A stretch of DNA of 64,000 nt from Eustoma russellianum (lineage: Eukaryota > Streptophyta > Magnoliopsida > Gentianales > Gentianaceae), in assembly GCA_036186865.1 (NCBI GenBank), contig AP025065.1, positions 8,650,616-8,714,615 on the forward strand, read 5' to 3'. How positions within the stretch are numbered: the first letter of the stretch is position 1; each line of letters opens with the position of its first letter. A model generated the notes under the pieces. The model had not been told where the DNA came from and did no database searches. It saw only the letters and a program-made list of their open reading frames with translations. Both the position numbers and the translations under genes were made by a program. Shown in pieces: positions 24,700 to 36,700 of this stretch.

Positions 24700-25602
24700 G
24701 TCCAGATTGTAAATTCAATGTGTTAACAAGACTCTGTCCAATAATCAGACAAAAATAAGATCGTTTGACCCTTCAAACAAATAAAAAGATTTAGATGGTC
24801 AATCTGGACAGAATTGGACAGAATGTTGCTGATTTTGAAAAATGTGTTTCTCTTTGAATACTCAACCAAAAAGGTTGGTATTTATATCAAAACACTTCTT
24901 AAGATGTGTAGTTGATGTTTCAAAAGACCCTGACCTTAAACTACTTTTGATTAATACAGACTTCAAGTTTTCTCAAAAAAGGTCAGATTGCAGCCAGAAT
25001 GGAGCAGTTATCTTGCAAAGACTGAAAGGCTAACTTTCCCTTGCTCAAATCAAGTGATTCTTGTTGAAAATGAAAGCTAACAGTCTGAAGTATAAATCCA
25101 CCAAAAATCACGAATTTTGAAAGTGTTTAGCTATTTTTTCAAATTGTGAGAATTTGTGTGAAAACTGCAGTAAAAACAGACAGGAAACAGAAAGGTAGAA
25201 ACAAGACAAGAACACCGAGGATTTATCCTAGTTCGGTCAATGTGACCTACTCCAGTCCCAAGGAAAACCTTTCCTTAGATTTCACCATGAAATGAATCAC
25301 CTTACAACAAGAACCAAGCTTGATCCTTAGGTTATACACCAACCCTATTCAAGACTTGGATGAACACCTTCTATGCAACACTTAGTTGCAACACATCTAC
25401 CTCCTATTGATGTAGCCTTATAGAATTGGCTAATCAATCTTACAAATGAAGCTCAAGAGGCTTCTAGCTCAACAAATACAACAAGAACACCTTCGCTAAA
25501 AAAATGAAACAAGAACAACAACAAGAAGATGATAGCTAGACAATTCAACAAATGCTTTCAAGTGAGCTTCAAGCGTGTTTCATCTTCTTCACCATTGCCT
25601 CC

Positions 25603-25610
25603 TATTTATA
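25603..25610 (-). promoter_or_regulatory. TATA box in A 3' LTR
   Basis: TATTTATA on the plus strand is TATAAATA on the coding strand, in the same context as the B LTR TATA box. Confidence 0.65.
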
Positions 25611-26904
25611 GTGTGAATTGAGCCTTGGAGATAAGAATGCACATGGTTCACCATCTTCATCATCAAGCCCAAGTGTCTTCTCATCATTGGTTGGCCTTGT
25701 ACACTTGGCAAAATAAGGCAACATAATTGGTCCACCTTGGGCACCCTTTGTTGGCCGAAAATATACACTTGGAATTGTCTTGAAAATGTGAAGATAAAAT
25801 AGTAGGATAATAGCCATAACAACTCCACTATCCCCTCAACTCCTTGGCAAGATAATAGGCATGTGTGAGTTGAAAAATTCAAAACAAAACAACTTCAAAA
25901 CTCAGCTATAGCCGTTGGGTATAACTTGAATTTTTCACTAAAAATAATCTTGATTATCCTTTGTAAAATGAAGATGATAAGAGAGGATATCACCAAAATA
26001 CCCTCAACTCCAAGCACAAGAATAGGGCATGTGAAGACTTTTTTTGACTCAAAAAATCTGCTGAGATTAGCCATGTAGCCGTTGGCTAGATTTGAAATAT
26101 TGCCAACTAGCTCCTTTTTGGTTGGTCCACTTGTCACCAACTCATAAAATGAATAATATATCACCTCCACCTGTTTAGACATGTTTTTGGACATATATAG
26201 AAGTATATCAACTCATATTTTTGAAGAAGAAATCACCAAATAATGATTGACAAGATTATGTCAATACGTAACACCAAAATTCCCAATATTTCTTCTTGTA
26301 TGTTGTGATCATTTGCACACCTTGAACACCTTTGATATTTCTGTATAATGATGATAAATACGCTCCCATAACATATAGAAAAGAGTCTTCAATAAAGAAA
26401 TAGAATGTGACATCACAACTCGTCACATATCCCGCTATAGTCAATAATATCATCATTTGAGAGAAAAAGATTAAGAACCACCAAATAATCTTCAAGATAA
26501 TAATAACTCAACTCCATAATGAAGATAATAATATGCTCAAGAGATTCCTTGAGTGAAAATACCAAAAATACCCTCAGGGGTGAAATGACCAAAATGCCTA
26601 TGGTGAGAGAAAACTCCAGAAATGACCCCGATGATCAGAAATAATCATAATATCATCTTTGTCATGATAAATAAGATGAGAATAAGTCCTTGATATATAT
26701 CCACTATATCATGTTCCTACAAAACACAAAATACCAATTTTGCCTTTTTTGGTAAGCTGTAGAAACTTCCAAGGCACATTAGTCAGAATACATTTAAAAT
26801 CACCAAAAACACATAATATTCACATAATAAACATGTATAAATCATATACAAATGAAAACAATCATTTTATCATATTTTAGAAAATTATTTCTAAAAACCC
26901 TAGA

Positions 26905-27150
26905 CATCGATCGATCGAAGAGGCTTAGGTTGAGAGATCAATGTCTCACCGTAAGTTTCAAAGTTTGTCTCTGACATACATCAATCGATCGAAGTGAATG
27001 TTCGATGTATATCGATCGATGGATGTGTCTCAGGTTTAGATATCGATGTCTCACCGTAAGGTCTTGAACTTTCACTGCCTTACATGGATCGATCGATGCG
27101 AGGGATCGAAGTACATCGATCGATCGAAGTGCAACAACCTGAGAGATCGA
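26905..27150 (-). repeat. ATCGATCGAT palindrome cluster in U3 of element A
   Basis: Five or more copies of an ATCGATC(GAT) palindrome, often extended by GAAG, lie in the first 400 bp of A's LTR, interleaved with short direct repeats such as GATGTCTCACCGTAAG (near 26938 and 27045). The equivalent place in B's LTRs (near 13970 and 22288) has only one such palindrome. Confidence 0.75.
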
Positions 27151-27267
27151 TATCAACTTTTTCAACTTTTTCAACTTTTAATCACATATAACATCATGTA
27201 TGATATTTTTAAGTATTTACCACTTAAAATCATGAATTTGAAAATTATCCAAACATATTTCTCAACA

Positions 27268-27636
27268 TTCTCCCCCTTTGGATGATTTTAAAAATAACCT
27301 AACATGATTTTAATGTCACAACTCTTTGCCAATTGTTTATCATAAATCTACCAAATTGAATTGTTTTGGAAACCTCACCAATTACTTAATTGTTTCACCA
27401 AATTTGTACCAATTGTTTTAAAAACCAATTACCAACTAATTACCCATTGTTTTCATCAATTCTCATGTATTCATATACTCCCTCTCAACTTATACTCTCC
27501 CCCTTAACCAATGCTCCAAAACTCATACCAATTGAAACTTAGCATACTATTCAACCAACCAAATCATGACTTACCAACTAAATCATGTTCTTATTCTATC
27601 TCCCCCTTTATTTTGCAAATCATGCAAAAGATAGAA
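27268..27636 (-). other. Element A polypurine-tract region
   Basis: The inverted polypurine tract TTCTCCCCCTTTGG lies at 27268-27281 against the LTR, with further C-rich copies near 27494 and 27600. Same arrangement as in element B. No open frame between the pol end and the LTR. Confidence 0.85.
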
Positions 27637-30600
27637 CTATGCAATGGTATCGTAAGTCATCATACCTAACATGGCTCATAGGTTTTCAAAATTGGCTTGA
27701 TTAAGGAGTTTGGTGAAGATATCAGCTATTTGATGATTAGTTCTTATATGGTTTATAACTACATCATCATTTTGAACATGATCTCGAAGGAAGGGGTATC
27801 ATACCTCAATGTGTTTGGCCTTAGAATGAAGTACCGGATTCCGTGAAAGATTGATCGCACTTGTGCTATCACAGAAAATTAGAATCTTATTCATGTTAAT
27901 GCCAAAATCACTAAGTTGTTGTTTAAGCCAAAGTATTTGGGTAGTACACAAACTCAAGGCTATATACTAGGTTTCAGTGGTAGAAAGAGCTACACTAGCT
28001 TGCCTTTTAGAAGACCAAGAGATCAAGTTGGTTCCTATGAATTGACACGTACCGCTGGTGGATTTTCTATCTAATTTGCAACCACCATAATCAGCATCAC
28101 TATATGCGTGTAATTCCAACTTAGCTTTTCTATCATACCAAAGTCCTAAGTGAGGTGTGTGTTTAAGATATCTAAAGATCTTTTTCACCACATTGTAATG
28201 TGATACCTTAGGACAAGATTGAAACCTAGCACACATACACACACTAAACATGATATCAGGTCTTGATGCAGTTAAGTATAACAATGATCCAATCATAGAC
28301 CTATAAAGTGTGTCATCAAAAGGTTTACCATTATCATCCTTATCTAGTTTGGTGCTAACACTCATGGGGGTAGGTGTTGGTTTCAACTCTTCAAAGCGAA
28401 ACTTCTTAATCATATCATTGACATAATTAAGTTGGCTAATATGGATTCCTTGAGGGGTTTGTTTGATTTGAAGCCCTAAGAAGTAATTCAACTCTCCTAT
28501 CATTGACATTTCAAATTCTGACTTCATACACTCTTCGAAGTCTTTTACTAAGGTAGGGTTGGTTGAACCAAAGATTATATCATCTACGTATATTTGAACT
28601 ATTAATAAATCATTATCTTTTCTTCTTAGGAACAATGTGTTATCTATGGTTCCCCTTTGATAATTATTTGCAATAAGAAAGTTTGCAAATCTATCATACC
28701 AAGCTCTTGGAGCTTGTTTCAAACCATATAGAGCTTTCTTAAGCTTGTAAACATGGTTAGGATTCTTTGGATCTTCGAATCCAGGGAGTTGTTTGACAAA
28801 CACCTCTTCTTGGATGTATCCATTCAAGAACGCACTCTTGACATCCGTTTGGAAGAGTTTAATATTGCTTAGACTTGCAATCGCAAGTACCAATCTAATT
28901 GCTTCTAGTCGTGCAACGGGTGCGAAGGTTTCTTCATGATCTTTTCCTTCTTGTTGATTATAACCTTGTGCGACTAGCTTAGCCTTATTCCGTGTGATGT
29001 TTCCTTGTTCATCCATTTTATTCCTAAATACCCATTTCGTTCCTATTATAGACTTATTTCTGGGTTTAGGTACTAAATCCCACACGTTATTCCTTGTAAA
29101 TTGATTTAACTCCTCATGCATGGCATCTATCCATGATATGTCACCTAAGGCTTCCTTAACATTCTTAGGTTCTATGTGTGTGACTAAACTATGTCCTTCA
29201 AGTTGACTTATGTTTCTACGTGTTCTAACCCCAACACTTGGATCCCCAATGATTAATTCTTTAGGATGCCACCAATTTCTAGATTGACTAGGTTCACCCT
29301 CATCTTGTTCAAATGTTTCATTAGTGTGAACATTGTCGTATACAATTGAATCATCTTGTAATTTAATTGTATTATCTTCCAATTGTAAAATCTCTTCGTT
29401 TATTTCATCTAAGGGTTCATGCATGTCTTGTTCAGGGGGAGTTGGCTCTAGATGATCAAGTAAAGGCTTAAGTAATACATCATCATCATACACATTTTCA
29501 ACATTATTCTCATCTTTATGTTGAGTTTTATCACTAACTTCAAAGCATGCATTTTCATTGAATTTCACATGTATAAATTCAATTATTTTTTTAGATGTAT
29601 GATTATAACACCTATATGCTCTTGAATTAGTTGAATAACCAATAAATATACATTCAATAGACTTTTGTTCAAACTTGTCAAGATTATCCTTAGTGTTCAA
29701 CACAAAACATTTACAACCAAAAACTCTAAGATAATCTATTTTAGGTTGTCTATTGTTTAAAAATTCATAAGGTGCTTTACTCAATTTCTTTCTAATAGAA
29801 AGTCTATTTATTATATAACATGCACAACTAACAGCTTCAGCCCATAAATATTTAGGCACTTTGTTTTCACATAACATTGTTCTAGCAACTTCTTGAATTG
29901 TTCTATTTTTACGTTCAACAACTCCATTGAGTTGTGGTTTTCTAGGTGGTGAGAATTCGTGTTTAATTCCATGTAATTCACAAAACTTGATTACATCTTT
30001 GTTTTTAAGTTCTCCACCTCTATCACTTCTAATTCTTTTAACATTTTATTCATATATATTTTCAAGTTTCTTAATAAGAGTTTCGATTGCTAATAGAGCA
30101 TCGTCTTTGTGTGTTAAAAACAATGTCCATGTGTAGCGTGAGTAATCATCTACTATGACACACACATAGTAGTGTCCTCCTAGACTTCTTGTCCTACTTG
30201 GACCAAATAAGTCTAAGTGAAGCAATTCTAGTACATGACTAGTACTCACTTCATGTTTTGGTTTTAATGTTTCTTTAATGTGTTTTCCTTCAATACATGT
30301 TTTACACATTTGAAAATTATCTAAGTCTAACTTAGGCATTCCTCTAATTAAATTCTTCTTAGATAATTTCTTAATGGTTGAAATTCCTATATGGCCTAAT
30401 CTTCTATGCCATAAATTCACATCTAAGTCATGTGATATTAAACACTTAACCTTAGCATCTAACATGTTATCTAAGGTAAGAGTGTAAATGTTACCATCTC
30501 TATTTCCTTTTAAGACAATTTCTCCTTTTTCATTTATTATATCACAAGAATTGGGAAGAAAAGAAATATTATATCTGCAATATATAAGTTGAGAAATACT

Positions 30601-30856
30601 TAATAAATCATAAGAAAGATTACTTACTAACAACATATTTCGTATTTGAAATATGTTAGGGTCCCCAATTGTTCATTTTCCAACAACTTGTCCTTTGTTG
30701 TTGTCACCATGTTACCTTTCCTCCATTCTTGATATGTTCCAACTCGGTGAATAGTTTGAGGTTGCTCGTCATATGCCGTGAACATCCACTATCTAAAAAC
30801 CATTTAGTTTTTAGATTCTTTGACTTTGTCCCCTTCTTGCATTCCTTGCATTTTTC
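27637..30856 (-). pseudogene. Element A pol (PR-IN-RT-RNase H), disrupted
   Basis: Minus-strand copia polyprotein closely related to B's. Protease DSG is at 30782-30793 (inverted); the HHCC integrase part is open from 30636 to 30049; TAA at 30046-30048 replaces a Glu codon just before NVKRIRSD; integrase catalytic Glu (VVERKNR) and RT then stay open from 30045 to 27970, with YVDD at 28579-28590. TAG at 27967-27969 interrupts RNase H at STTET-stop-YIA, and a later TGA precedes the C-terminus. A small deletion shifts the frame near 30710, between protease and the integrase start. Like B, it is separated from gag by TAA 30887-30889 and TAG 30857-30859 in one frame. Confidence 0.9.
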
Positions 30857-30886
30857 CTACAATGAAGACAAAGTTTTAGGTACCCT

Positions 30887-31181
30887 TTATTTGGGTCCTT
30901 GAATGTTAGGAGCACCACCCTTGTTTAGATATCCCTTAGGTATCCAAACTTGGACATACCTGCTAGGCACATTTTTGACATTAGTTGAATATAAAGAATT
31001 AACATATGTTTGACCATTCCGAAAAAATGTTGCATTGTCATACATGTTATATCTTGCTTGATAAGTACTATGTCTTGGCCGATTTTGATAGTGTGTATAA
31101 GATATGTAATTTTGTTTCTTGAATGGCGCTATGTATGTATGTTCATGTGCATTTCTATACGACTTATATGAAAGTTGCCTA
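30887..31181 (-). pseudogene. Element A gag, C-terminal end
   Basis: On the minus strand this encodes the Tyr/His/Asn-rich gag C-terminus and ends at TAA 30887-30889 after a GPK sequence, just as in B. The 5' side is cut at 31181 by the insertion of element C; the target duplication GCCTA is at 31177-31181. Confidence 0.82.
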
Positions 31182-32122
31182 TGTTAGTGTATGTGCCCTA
31201 GGCCATGATTTGGATATTTATGTTATGCATTTATTATTAATAAAAGAGGTTTTATTATCATTATTGTTGGTTAGTGTGTTACACAATTTTGATATATGTC
31301 CCTGATTCATTATTGTATAGAGATAAAATAATTTATAATCAGTATAAGTATTGATTTGATAATCATGAGATGATTATGTGTATGGTGATACAAATCAATC
31401 TCATAGATACTTGTTAGAGAACAGTGTATTGGATAGACCCATCATGAGATTACTACATGGATTAGCGTCATAAGTAAATCTCATGATAGTCATGTTTTAA
31501 TCCTTTGACTTGAGATTGTCATAGTTTCCAACATAAGGACTATTATATTTTGACATGAGCAAACGTTATCCGTAACTGGATAATAATAAAGGACATGATT
31601 GAATGTGATAGAAATTATGTAGAGGATATTGAACAATCAAGATAGAATTTGTCCCTCTCTTTTGAGAGAGATATCTTTGGGCCCCTCGATTAGTGAGACT
31701 GTGAAATGGATGTCCGTGCTCAAATGAATTGATAGTGTGATCAATATCATTTCTTTTATCAGTCTACTTAGAGATCAAGTAATCATATGTTTGAACAATA
31801 TAAGTATGACGCTGACCATGACTTATGTTCAAACTAGATATCATGTGACATAGAGATTAATGCATGTACTATTATTAGGCTAGTTGGACTTTACTCGTAT
31901 TAATTGGGTAGTTGTAATGCCTTGCTAGAGGCCAATTACGACTTGTTGGTTTAATAGCGATTTAATCAACTGCCAATATCGGGTCACACACAAGAATGCG
32001 TATGGCTGAGATTAATAATATTAATATTAGATATTAATAATTATTATTATTATTATTATCGTTTTTAATTTTAATAATATTAATATTGGATATTAATTAT
32101 TATTATTATTATTATTTTCGTT
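31182..32122 (+). repeat. Element C 5' LTR, left part
   Basis: Matches 59384-60280 of the 3' LTR with few differences, including TAATATTAATATT and (ATT)n blocks. A short stretch near 60181-60193 of the 3' LTR is missing here near 31977. No gene in it. Confidence 0.93.
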
Positions 32123-32198
<76 letters not shown>

Positions 32199-32203
32199 TA
32201 CAG
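32123..32203. repeat. (TA)n(CA)n microsatellite, left border of the LINE cluster in C's LTR
   Basis: About 60 bp of TA then about 15 bp of CA, directly followed by the L4 5' UTR. The corresponding site in the 3' LTR (60281-60303) is a bare TA run. Confidence 0.95.
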
Positions 32204-32364
32204 AACGAATGCGGCGATCCGGCGAAAAAGCAATGCGGCGGCACTAGCCGCCGCCGCAGCCTCCGATTGGCCAGACCATTGTCAGCAATCCCCATCTCCA
32301 TTCTTCCGCTATTGCCCGATATTCTTGAAGCTCCATTCTTTTTATTTTTACAGCATCGACAACC

Positions 32365-33702
32365 ATGACTGCTGCGCCTTCATTCGCCGCAGTGGTCGCA
32401 GGATCATCAACTACGCCGATATCCATCTCCCCTAAGACAGCAACTCGTTATAAAGGTATTCCTTTGGTTTCATTTCTTGATTCGGAAATTGATGCATTGG
32501 CTGTCCCTTTTCGGTATTCCCTAGTTGGTACATTTTGGTATGGGCGCCCCCCCCTAAAGGTGATACACGATGTTTTTGAAAAGATTGGTTTTCACCACGA
32601 CCTTCGGATTACCCTCATTGATCAAACGCATATACTGCTGAATTTTAGCAATGAAGCAGATTATTTGAGATGTTTTTATCGTCGTTCTTGGCATATTTCT
32701 GGTTGCCACATGAGGGTTACAAAATGGACAGTGGATTTTGATCCTTCCTCTGATGTCCCAATTGTGCCGGTTTGGATTGCGCTACCGGCATTGCCGATCC
32801 ATCTACATAGGCATGAAGCTTTGTTTGAAATAGTGTGCACAATCGGTTTGCCCCTTAAATTGGACGTAGCCACCTCTAAAGGCTTACGTCCATCGGTAGC
32901 TCGGGTATATGTGGAGCTGGATGTATCACAGGAGTTGCCGCAAAAAATTTATCTGCAAGCTAAAGGACGTTTAATTCTTCAGTCTGTTGTTTATGAAGAT
33001 TTGCCGTTGTTCTGTGCTGACTGTCGTAGACTGGGGCATAAACTTGCTGATTGCACATCTAAGGGCGAGACTAGTATTCCGCCTCCACCTCCTCCGCCCC
33101 CGAAATCTCGTCCATCCAAGACGCGATGGACTCCGGTAAAACACAAACAAACTGCTCCACTGCCAGGGAATGAGCTGAATAACGATGTAGAAGATCCATT
33201 GGATAATCTAAATATAGTTGAAGAAAATATGGTGCCAAATGCACCGCCTCCCATTTCTGTGGAGGATCCATCGCAGCTCTCAAGCGATCAGGGAGCAGAG
33301 GGTCATGTCATAGGGGAGCCGATCCCGATACTGGAGCATCACCCTTCCGATACTACCCTACATGATGAGTTCTGTGATGCAGCGGATTTTCCTACTGATA
33401 CCATGCAACACGACATTGGACATGTGTCGGACACTGATCTGCCTACTAACACTTTTGTGGAGGGCATATCGACGGTCTCGGATGATGTGGCCCGGCGCAT
33501 ACAGCACATGCAGCCGTCTCCAGATGATGAGTTACTACTATCGCGGCTGCAGGATTCGACGGCAGATGCAGCATTTATTCCTGTGGTGCCCCGCCGTAAA
33601 CGAAGATCCCGCAAGGATCTTCCCCCTCTGCCTCCATCCACCGTCCTCACGCGTAGTGCTTCGCACATTATTCAGGGAAGTTCCTCTACCCTATCTCAAT
33701 GA
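32365..33702 (+). CDS. L4 ORF1 protein: DUF4283 + CCHC, RNA-binding, 445 aa
   Basis: Likely binds the LINE RNA to form the mobile ribonucleoprotein. ATG 32365 begins MTAAPSFAAVVAGSS, the same start context as in L3 and L6. The DUF4283 region spans about residues 35-180 (GTFWYGRPPLKVIHDVFEKIGF, LIDQTHILLNF, MRVTKWTVDFDPS), followed by a VELDVSQELPQKIY block and a zinc knuckle CADCRRLGHKLADC at about 217-230 with all four ligands present. A Pro-rich linker (PPPPPPPPK) and an acidic/Ser middle lead to a basic, nuclear-signal-like tail (PRRKRRSRKDLPPLPP) near 412. It ends at TGA 33700-33702, which overlaps the ORF2 ATG. Intact, unlike L1, L2, L3 and L5. Confidence 0.92.
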   Translation: MTAAPSFAAVVAGSSTTPISISPKTATRYKGIPLVSFLDSEIDALAVPFRYSLVGTFWYGRPPLKVIHDVFEKIGFHHDLRITLIDQTHILLNFSNEADYLRCFYRRSWHISGCHMRVTKWTVDFDPSSDVPIVPVWIALPALPIHLHRHEALFEIVCTIGLPLKLDVATSKGLRPSVARVYVELDVSQELPQKIYLQAKGRLILQSVVYEDLPLFCADCRRLGHKLADCTSKGETSIPPPPPPPPKSRPSKTRWTPVKHKQTAPLPGNELNNDVEDPLDNLNIVEENMVPNAPPPISVEDPSQLSSDQGAEGHVIGEPIPILEHHPSDTTLHDEFCDAADFPTDTMQHDIGHVSDTDLPTNTFVEGISTVSDDVARRIQHMQPSPDDELLLSRLQDSTADAAFIPVVPRRKRRSRKDLPPLPPSTVLTRSASHIIQGSSSTLSQ

Positions 33703-36700
33703 ATATTTTAATCTGGAACATTCGGGGCATGCGTGCCTCGCTGCCTAGGTTGCGTTCTTTGATTCATGAACATAAATTGCATTTACTCGCATTGGTTGAA
33801 CCTAAACATGCTCCATCACAAATAATGGGTTATGGTTTACGTCTTGGTTTCTCGCAGACTTTTGTTTCGCAATCTGAGCAGATTTGGTTTTTCTGGCGGG
33901 ATACTGAATTCACTGTAATTGCCATGCAGGACCAGGACCAAGTGGTCCATTTAACATTAAAATCACTCTCGTTACAAGCGACATTTGTTCTTTCGTTGGT
34001 CTATGCGAAACATACACCCTCTCAGCGTCAGCTACTTTGGCAATCTTTGTGTGATTTCCATGCCACGTTGCAATTGCCCTGGTTAGTTGGGGGTGACTTT
34101 AATACATTCCGCTCTCTGGCGGATCATCATGGTCGATCCACTCCAGCGTTGGCTTCATTACAAGATTTTAATGAGTGTATAGAACACTGTTCTCTTGTGG
34201 ATCCCCCGTATCATGGTACCCGTTTTACATGGGCAGATGGTAGAGGTCTTGGCCGCGTTCGGAGACGATTAGATTGGATTTTGGTTAATGCTATGCTCCA
34301 GGATTATTTTGATATCCTGCAGTTAACTCATTTGCCTCGGACTACATCGGATCATACTCCGCTCCTAGTGTCATGCAAAATGTCTTCTTCCCAGCCCCGT
34401 CGCTCATTTCGTTTTTTGGATGCATGGCTACATCATTCTGATTTTCAATCCTATGTACATACCATGTGGCAATCTTATCCAACGACGAGTGGCATGACTG
34501 GTTTTTATCGGAAATTATTTGCCCTGAAAAAGGATCTTCAACGGTGGAACAAAGATGTCTTTGGGAATATTTTTAATACTCTGAAGCATGCAGAAGAGTT
34601 GCTGAATACTGCAGAAAACAGATGGGATGCCACACCAACGGAGTCTACGCGGGAGGCATATCATAAGGCTAAGGCGGAATATTTGATAGCCTCAAACTAT
34701 GAAATGCAATTTTGGAAACAGAAGGCCAGGGTTAAATGGTTAAAGGAAGGCGATGCTAATACTAAATATTTTCACACTCTGGTTAAGGGACGACGCGCAC
34801 ATTTTAGTATACAGCAAATTCGAAATTCTGAAGGTATTCTTCTTACTGCTCAGGATGAGATCATGGCATCTGCGGTAGATTTCTATACAACTTTATTCGC
34901 GCGACAATCCACGCATTCACATTCGGCGATTTTATCACATATTCCATGTTTATTATCCGACCAAGACAATTTTATGCTCACGCAGCTTCCGTCTGAGGCA
35001 GAGGTGAAGACAACTGTGTGGAGCTTGGATCCTCATAGTGCTGCAGGACCAGATGGATTTCATGGTACTTTTTATCGTTCTTGCTGGGCTACTATACATT
35101 TAGATGTTCTGAAGGCAGTGCAGGAATTTTTTCTGGGAGTTCCCCAGCCAGCAGTTATGGCCGGTGCTTTGATTACGTTGATTCCGAAAATCCAAGCTCC
35201 ACAAACATTTAGTGACTTTCGGCCTATATGTCTGACAAATTTTTTGAGTAAGGTTTGTACTCGTATCATTGCTACGCGTTTGGGTACGCTCTTGCCGCGT
35301 CTCATATCTCCGGAACAGACAGGATTTTTGCCCGGACATGATATATCCACGCAGATATTGTTAGCACGGGAAATGATCCATATGATGGACAAAGGAGGAT
35401 CTCAGCTATGTTTGAAGCTCGATATGATGAAGGCATTTGATAGAGTAAGCTGGGAATATCTAGAACTTTTATTGCGGCAATTCGGATTCTCGGATTTCTT
35501 TATTCGTGTGATTGTTAATCACCTTAGTGCCACACGGTTATCAGTGTTAATAAATGGCCAGCCATCTTCCCAATTTCGGCCTTTTCGTGGTGTAAAACAG
35601 GGTGATCCATTATCCCTGCTATTATTTATATTATCCTCGGAAGGTTTCAGCAGAGGTTTGCGTTCTCTTTCGGCAGCTGGACACATTCAATCTTTTCGAC
35701 TAGGGCGTGTCCCACTTGCTATCACGCACTTGGCGTATGCAGATGATTTGCTCATATTTCTGCGTGGCACGCAGCGCAATTTGCGGCATTTTTGTACTTT
35801 CTTAACTCAGTACGAAACAGCATCTGGACAAAAGGTGAACTATAATAAGAGTAATATCATCCCATCGGCAAATGTTACCTCGCAACAGCAAAGAATATTT
35901 CGGGACATTCTTGACATGCACCTCTCTTCTCTACCCTTTCGATATCTGGGTTCCTATCTACATAAAGGCATTAATAGAGCCAGGTTCTGTACCCCTTTGC
36001 TGCAACACGTGGAGACTCGTTTACATGGATGGCATGCACGCCTTCTTACCCAAGCTGGTCGTTTAACCCTGCTACATTCAGTAATTGCGGCAATACCATT
36101 ACATATTTTAGCAGCAGGTGGTTTACCCAAATCTATCATCTGTATTCTTCATCGGAAAATGGCTTCTTTCTTTTGGGGCAATCGTCATCATTGGGTATCA
36201 TGGAATAAAATCGCAAGACCTTATGATGAGGGTGGTCTGGGTCTCCGAGATCTCAATTCCCTGCAAAAGGCGTATCATTGTAAAATCTGGTGGTCCTATC
36301 ATACAAATGACACCCTGTGGAGCACTTATATGCATATGAAGTATGGCAGGCGAAATGATTTCACACCGCGGCTTCCAGATTCGCCAATATGGAAGTTAAT
36401 CTGTCGCATACATCCTACGTGCATCTCTCATACGACAGGTTTCGGACATTTCCTTTCATGGACACCTTCATCAACTGGTGAGTTTACACTAAAATCGGCT
36501 TATAATGTTTGCCGGACCGCAGCCCCTACGCTGCTATCATCAAAGTTTATTTGGTTCAAGCATCACTCTCCAGCTGCTAAACTGTTGTTATGGCGTATTT
36601 TCAATTCGGCATTACCATTTGAGGATTTCATTGGTCGTTATGCTGTAATGTGCCCTACACAGTGCCCTTTTTGTCGGCAGGCCTCTGCCACAGTTGCACA

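Larger units (their letters stand above)
24700..27267 (-). mobile_element. Element A 3' LTR, main segment
   Basis: It continues the LTR begun at 13651-13838 after the B insertion and ends with CTCAACA at 27267, which inverted is the LTR start TGTTGAG. Counting the duplication once, the LTR is about 2.75 kb. TATA box inverted at 25603-25610. It differs from B's LTRs mainly by about 200 extra bp at 26905-27150 carrying several ATCGATCGAT palindromes. The A insertion itself is older than B, because B sits inside it. Confidence 0.92.
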
